DNA from: HGM13233 sp964478515
GTDB taxonomy: Bacteria > Bacillota > Clostridia > Oscillospirales > Ruminococcaceae
Assembly (NCBI GenBank): GCA_964478515.1
Contig: CAYZIL010000006.1
Coordinates: 11,915-75,914, forward strand
Direction of reading: 5' to 3'
Length of the DNA stretch: 64,000 bases
The position numbers were made by a program, and so were the translations under genes. The notes under the pieces are model-generated. The model had not been told where the DNA came from. It was given only the letters and a program-made list of their open reading frames with translations, and did not search any database. How positions within the stretch are numbered: position 1 is the stretch's first letter; the number at the start of each line of letters is the position of its first letter. This document shows positions 60,753-64,000 of the stretch, one piece after another.

Positions 60753-63674
60753 TTAGTCTTTTGACCCGGCCTTACCGGCCGCTCGTTTTTTCTTGTTTGC
60801 GAGTGTGCCGCAGCATAGCAGCGCCGCGCAGGACGCACACAGCATGCCGAGCCATAGCGAGCTGTTGGCCGCGTCTGCGGTGTTGGGGCCGGCGGAATTC
60901 GAAGCAGGCGCAGCGGTAACTTTTATTAATGCGCTGTATGTTCCGGCATAAGCTCCCGTAATTGTGACGCTGAGCGTATGTGTTCCGACAGAAAGACTAT
61001 TGAGATAGCTTTGCGCAAAGGTGATGATTAGCGAGCCGTCCGATACTGTAAAGGTGTTTGCCGCCGGCGTCACGGCGACACCGTCCATAGTCAGACCGCC
61101 GAAATGGGCGGCTCCGAGGTTCGCGGCGGGTATGCCTTCGCCTACGGTGTATTTCATGTTAGCCGAGGCGCTACCGCTCACGAAAGTGCTGCTCGGTGTG
61201 AGACTCGCACCCAGAGCGGACGGTGTAGACAGGACGGTTTCGGTAGTGCCGGAATAATTGCCGGTGCCGGTAATTACTACCTTTATCGTTTTTCCGAAGT
61301 CTGCATTGGTGGGAGTGTAGCATGTGCCAGTCGCGCCGGGTATATCTGTCCAAGTAACACCGCCGTCGCCGGAACTTTTCCACTGGTAGGTTAAAGTCGC
61401 GTCAGCGGGCGTTACGCTCACGCTGATTTGTGTTCCGGTACTCGGCGCGCTCGTTGAGACCGTCGCGTCCGTTACAAGAACGGTAACTTTGCTTGTCGTT
61501 ACGGCGCTGACGCTGCTTGTGTAGTTCGCCGTGCCGGTCGCGACAAAATAGAGATATTTGCCGATGTCGCCGGTTACGGGAGTGTAGCTTGTACCTGTTG
61601 CGCCCGCTATTGCCGTGCCGCCCGTCGTGGTGCTTGCAGTGTTGGTATACCACTGGTAACTGGCGGTAGCGGCAGAGGGGTCAATTGTCGCCACGACCGC
61701 CGTTCCCACTGTCGGCGCGCTGGTGGAAAGCGTTACGCTGGCGAGACCCGTTTTGACTGCACCGGTTGTCTGTGCAAACGCGGTTCCGGTATAGCTTGCG
61801 CTGCCTGTGGCGGTGACCGAAATAATTTTGCCCGCTTGCACAGAAGTCGGCGTAAAGCTTGCGCTTGTTGCGCCTGAGATGTCTGTCCAGGTCGCGCCGC
61901 CGTCGTCGGAGCTCTGCCACTGGTAGCTTACAGTGGCGCCGGCGGGCGCTATGGTCGTCGTGACAGCGGTGCCGATAACCGGCGAATTGGTGGACAGGGT
62001 TATACCGGTGACGGGAGCGCTTACCTTGTTGGCTGTCACCGCACTTTGTGTTCCGGAGTAACGGCCGGTCCCCTCAATACTGACAACAATATACTTGCCT
62101 ACGTCGGCAGCGCCGGGAGTATAACTTGAAGCGGTCGCGCCGGAAATAACCGAACCGCCGCTGACGGAAGCGCTGCTGTTAGTGTACCATGTATAAGTTC
62201 CCGTGCCGCCCGTCGGCGTTACCGTTGTTGTTATTTGCGTGCCCGAAGCCGGGCTCTGGGTGGAGAGTGTGACTCCGGAAAGAGCGAGCGTAGTGATTGA
62301 CCACTTGGCGCTGGAATTAGCGGCGACGCTCAGCGGCGAGCTGATTGCGAGCGCCGTGGCGGGCACGGTGATTGTCATTGCGGCTGAACTCGTCTGGGTG
62401 GGCGTGCCGGAAATTGTTGCCGTCACACTTGTATCGCCCGCGCTCACCGCCGTTTTTATTTTGGCACACAGACCGGCGGGCAGGTTCGTAAACCAAGCGG
62501 AAATGTCCTGCTCCGCGCTCAGGGCGCTGAAGGAGCTGGCAACAATACTCAGCGCGACGTCGGTGCTCGTAATTGCCTCGCTGCGAGTGCCGGACACAGT
62601 CACATCGGCGACGGTGATTACAATCAGCGACGTAAACTTTATGGTTTTGACAATGGCGCCGGAATATACATAGTTTGAACTCGACCAGGTGGCGTCATAA
62701 AGTGTGCTGGCGTTATAGACGTTGGCGCCCTGCGCTTTTACGCCGGATGGTTGGCTTTTAAAGCCGTTGACCGCCTGGGTGTTTCCCGTTGCGAAAATTG
62801 TTCCTCAGGTACAGCTGAGAGTGACTTGGTCGTTGTTGTTGCCGATACCGTAGCTGCCGGTGCCGCCGCTGCCGCCCGCGGCATTCAATGAACCGCCTGA
62901 AACCGAAACGGACGATGTGCCGTCTGCACGCACGCCGCAGCTGATGGCAGAGGAAGCGCCGCCGTTGGCCGTTACCTGTGCTGTGCCTGAAATGACAAGC
63001 GAACCGGAACCGAAAGAAATGCCGCAGCTCAGCGGGGTTTTAGCGGCAGCCGGTGCGGTGGCAGTGCCGCCGGTGGCCGTAAGCGAGCCTCCGGAAATCT
63101 GCAGGCCGCCGGTGGCGCGCACGCCGTAACTCTTGGGCGACGATTGTGTAGTGCCGGTCAATTCTCCGCCGTTGACGACGACGGTGCCGCTCGTCATGTA
63201 TATTTTGCTGGCAAGAATTCCATAGTTATAGACCAGAGCCTTGCCGGCGTTCAATGTAAGAGACCCGTCGCCGGTTATGGTCAGGATTCCGCCGTTAATC
63301 TCTATACCGTAATATGTGTTGTAGTAAGGAGTTGCGGAAGACGAAATGGTGTTTGTCCCCTCGAGTTTGATAGTGAGGTCATTGGACAAGGAACTGACAG
63401 ACGAGCGATATCCGTTAGAACTGTCGGCAAAAGCTTAACTCAGGGAAAAGTTGTGCAAAGTGAGCGTTGACGTGGCTCCGTCCGTCTCAAAATAAGCGTA
63501 GTTGTCTGTGGGAACTGAGGCGGCAACATGAAGGCCGTCAGTAGTGTATTGACCGCTTGACAGAGTAATTTCGCCCACTCTGACTTCGGTGCCGCCTGCA
63601 GAGAATGCCGTTGCCGGCAGCAAGCTCATTGCCATCGCCAGAATTAAAAGTGCCGCGCAATATTTCTTTTTCAT
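60753..63674 (-). pseudogene. Sortase-type surface protein with Ig-like repeats, interrupted by two in-frame stops
   Basis: One reading frame of 974 codons runs from the ATG at 63674 (GGAGAG upstream) to 60753. It is broken by TAA at 63435-63437 and TGA at 62805-62807, with no frameshift. The N-terminus is a signal peptide (MKKKYCAALLILAMAMSLLP). Then comes a Gly/Ser-rich beta-helix-like region with GGSL/GGE repeats, and at least four Ig-like repeats of about 90 residues (each with VTLST-like start, WYTN or WKSS, and GKYI or GKTI). The end has a degenerate sorting signal GPNTADAAN, a hydrophobic helix and a Lys/Arg tail. Adhesin-like. Open fragments: 63435-63674, 62805-63434 and 60753-62804. 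Confidence 0.78.
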
Positions 63675-63780
63675 TGCCGCTCTCCGGTTAAATTTTTTAA
63701 TTGCGAAGTTTACTTAGCTTTTTGCACGAAAAAATTACGAGAATCAGTCGTTTTTCGCAAATAGTATACTTGTAATTTGT

Positions 63781-63809
63781 ATTATAGAACAAAAGAAACA
63801 AAAACTCAA
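63781..63809 (-). promoter_or_regulatory. Promoter of the surface-protein gene
   Basis: On the minus strand TTGAGT (63804-63809), 17-bp spacer, perfect TATAAT (63781-63786), about 105 bp before the start codon. The 271-bp gap 63675-63945 is AT-rich and holds no gene; a weaker TTGCGA-17-TAATTT pair lies nearer the start. Confidence 0.6.
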
Positions 63810-63891
63810 TTATGTATTACAATAATGCACTATATTGCGATTAAATATGTGGCTTTTGCACAGCGCCGCAGCGGCGTGAGCGGCAGACGCC

Positions 63892-63944
63892 GCAAAACAA
63901 AAAATGAAAAGAGGCGTCGCAAGCAATACAAAACTTGCGACGCC
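63892..63944 (-). terminator. Terminator of the tRNA-Leu gene
   Basis: A perfect 11-bp stem (63913-63923 with 63934-63944) with a 10-nt loop. On the minus strand it is followed by TCTTTTCATTTTTT, directly after the tRNA. Confidence 0.85.
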
Positions 63945-63945
63945 G

Positions 63946-64000
63946 TGGTGCGGACGACAGGACTTGAACCTGCATGCTTGCGCAATGGCTCCTAAGACCA
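63946..64000 (-). tRNA. tRNA-Leu (anticodon UAG), 5' part beyond the window
   Basis: Read on the minus strand, the end of the window gives an anticodon arm with loop CTTAGGA (anticodon UAG, for CUA/CUG leucine codons), a long variable arm as in class II tRNAs, the T arm GGTTCAAGTCC, an acceptor end GTCCGCA and an encoded CCA. The D arm and 5' acceptor strand lie outside the window. Confidence 0.85.

Noticed and set aside
62805..62807. Selenocysteine insertion at the internal TGA of the surface protein
   Set aside because: No SECIS-like hairpin is apparent, the protein is an extracellular repeat protein, and a TAA also interrupts the same frame, which selenocysteine cannot explain.
63777..63995. 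72-residue plus-strand frame at the window end
   Set aside because: It overlaps the tRNA-Leu and its terminator and begins in an AT-rich promoter region.

Overview
The window looks like a chromosomal segment of a high-GC Gram-positive anaerobe of the class Clostridia (Oscillospiraceae-like). This rests on a split two-gene transketolase, a CdaA/CdaR pair, a SpoVB-like flippase, MazG-HU-RqcP synteny, L-box and glycine riboswitches, strong GGAGG ribosome-binding sites and a sortase-type surface protein. No species can be named from the sequence. Most of the window is ordinary vertical core genome; accessory material is confined to about 44.5-46.5 kb and 56-63.7 kb.

Layout. 0-4.1 kb: copper export genes copA-copZ (minus) and a MATE exporter. 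4.1-6.4 kb: an intergenic repeat and a split transketolase (minus). 6.6-18.7 kb: the transcription/translation cluster rpoB-rpoC-rpsL-rpsG-fusA-tuf with recognisable sigma-A promoters. 18.7-21.1 kb: an IMP dehydrogenase without CBS domains and a fused IspD-IspF. 21.2-32.5 kb: a tightly packed operon of cdaA, cdaR, an FAD protein, recJ, rel, dtd, a metallo-hydrolase, a HemZ-like radical SAM enzyme and a nucleoside kinase. 32.6-36.1 kb: a zinc-ribbon protein, a flippase, mazG, HU and rqcP. 37-39.7 kb: an amino-acid ABC importer (minus) headed by a lysine riboswitch. 39.8-44.5 kb: the glycine cleavage operon gcvT-H-PA-PB headed by a tandem glycine riboswitch. 44.5-47.4 kb (minus): a stand-alone reverse transcriptase, a structured 145-bp palindrome-bounded element, a small unknown protein and an alpha/beta hydrolase. 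47.5-51 kb: serC-serA-DUF1015. 51.5-54 kb (minus): feoA-feoB-Cys-rich peptide behind DtxR-like operators. 54.2-56 kb (minus): a GntR/ABC operon. 56.2-58.8 kb: a lone pseudopilin, a two-gene coiled-coil membrane operon and two tiny genes. 58.8-60 kb: a BaiN-type flavoprotein. 60.2-60.7 kb: a dead REP-associated transposase with REP palindromes. 60.7-63.7 kb: a surface protein interrupted by two in-frame stops. The window ends inside a tRNA-Leu.

How the genes work together. Amino-acid metabolism is grouped at 37-51 kb. Glycine degradation is induced by glycine through its riboswitch, lysine uptake is shut off by lysine through its own, and serine is made from 3-phosphoglycerate by SerA and SerC. 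The 21-32 kb operon joins two nucleotide second-messenger enzymes (c-di-AMP and ppGpp) with repair and quality-control functions. Copper export and ferrous iron import each carry a palindromic operator.

The most interesting unexplained unit is the reverse transcriptase at 44541-45782. Just upstream on the same strand is a 145-bp element closed by a perfect 16-bp inverted repeat with several internal hairpins. That layout resembles RT systems that carry their own RNA template, although the protein lacks retron and DGR signatures.
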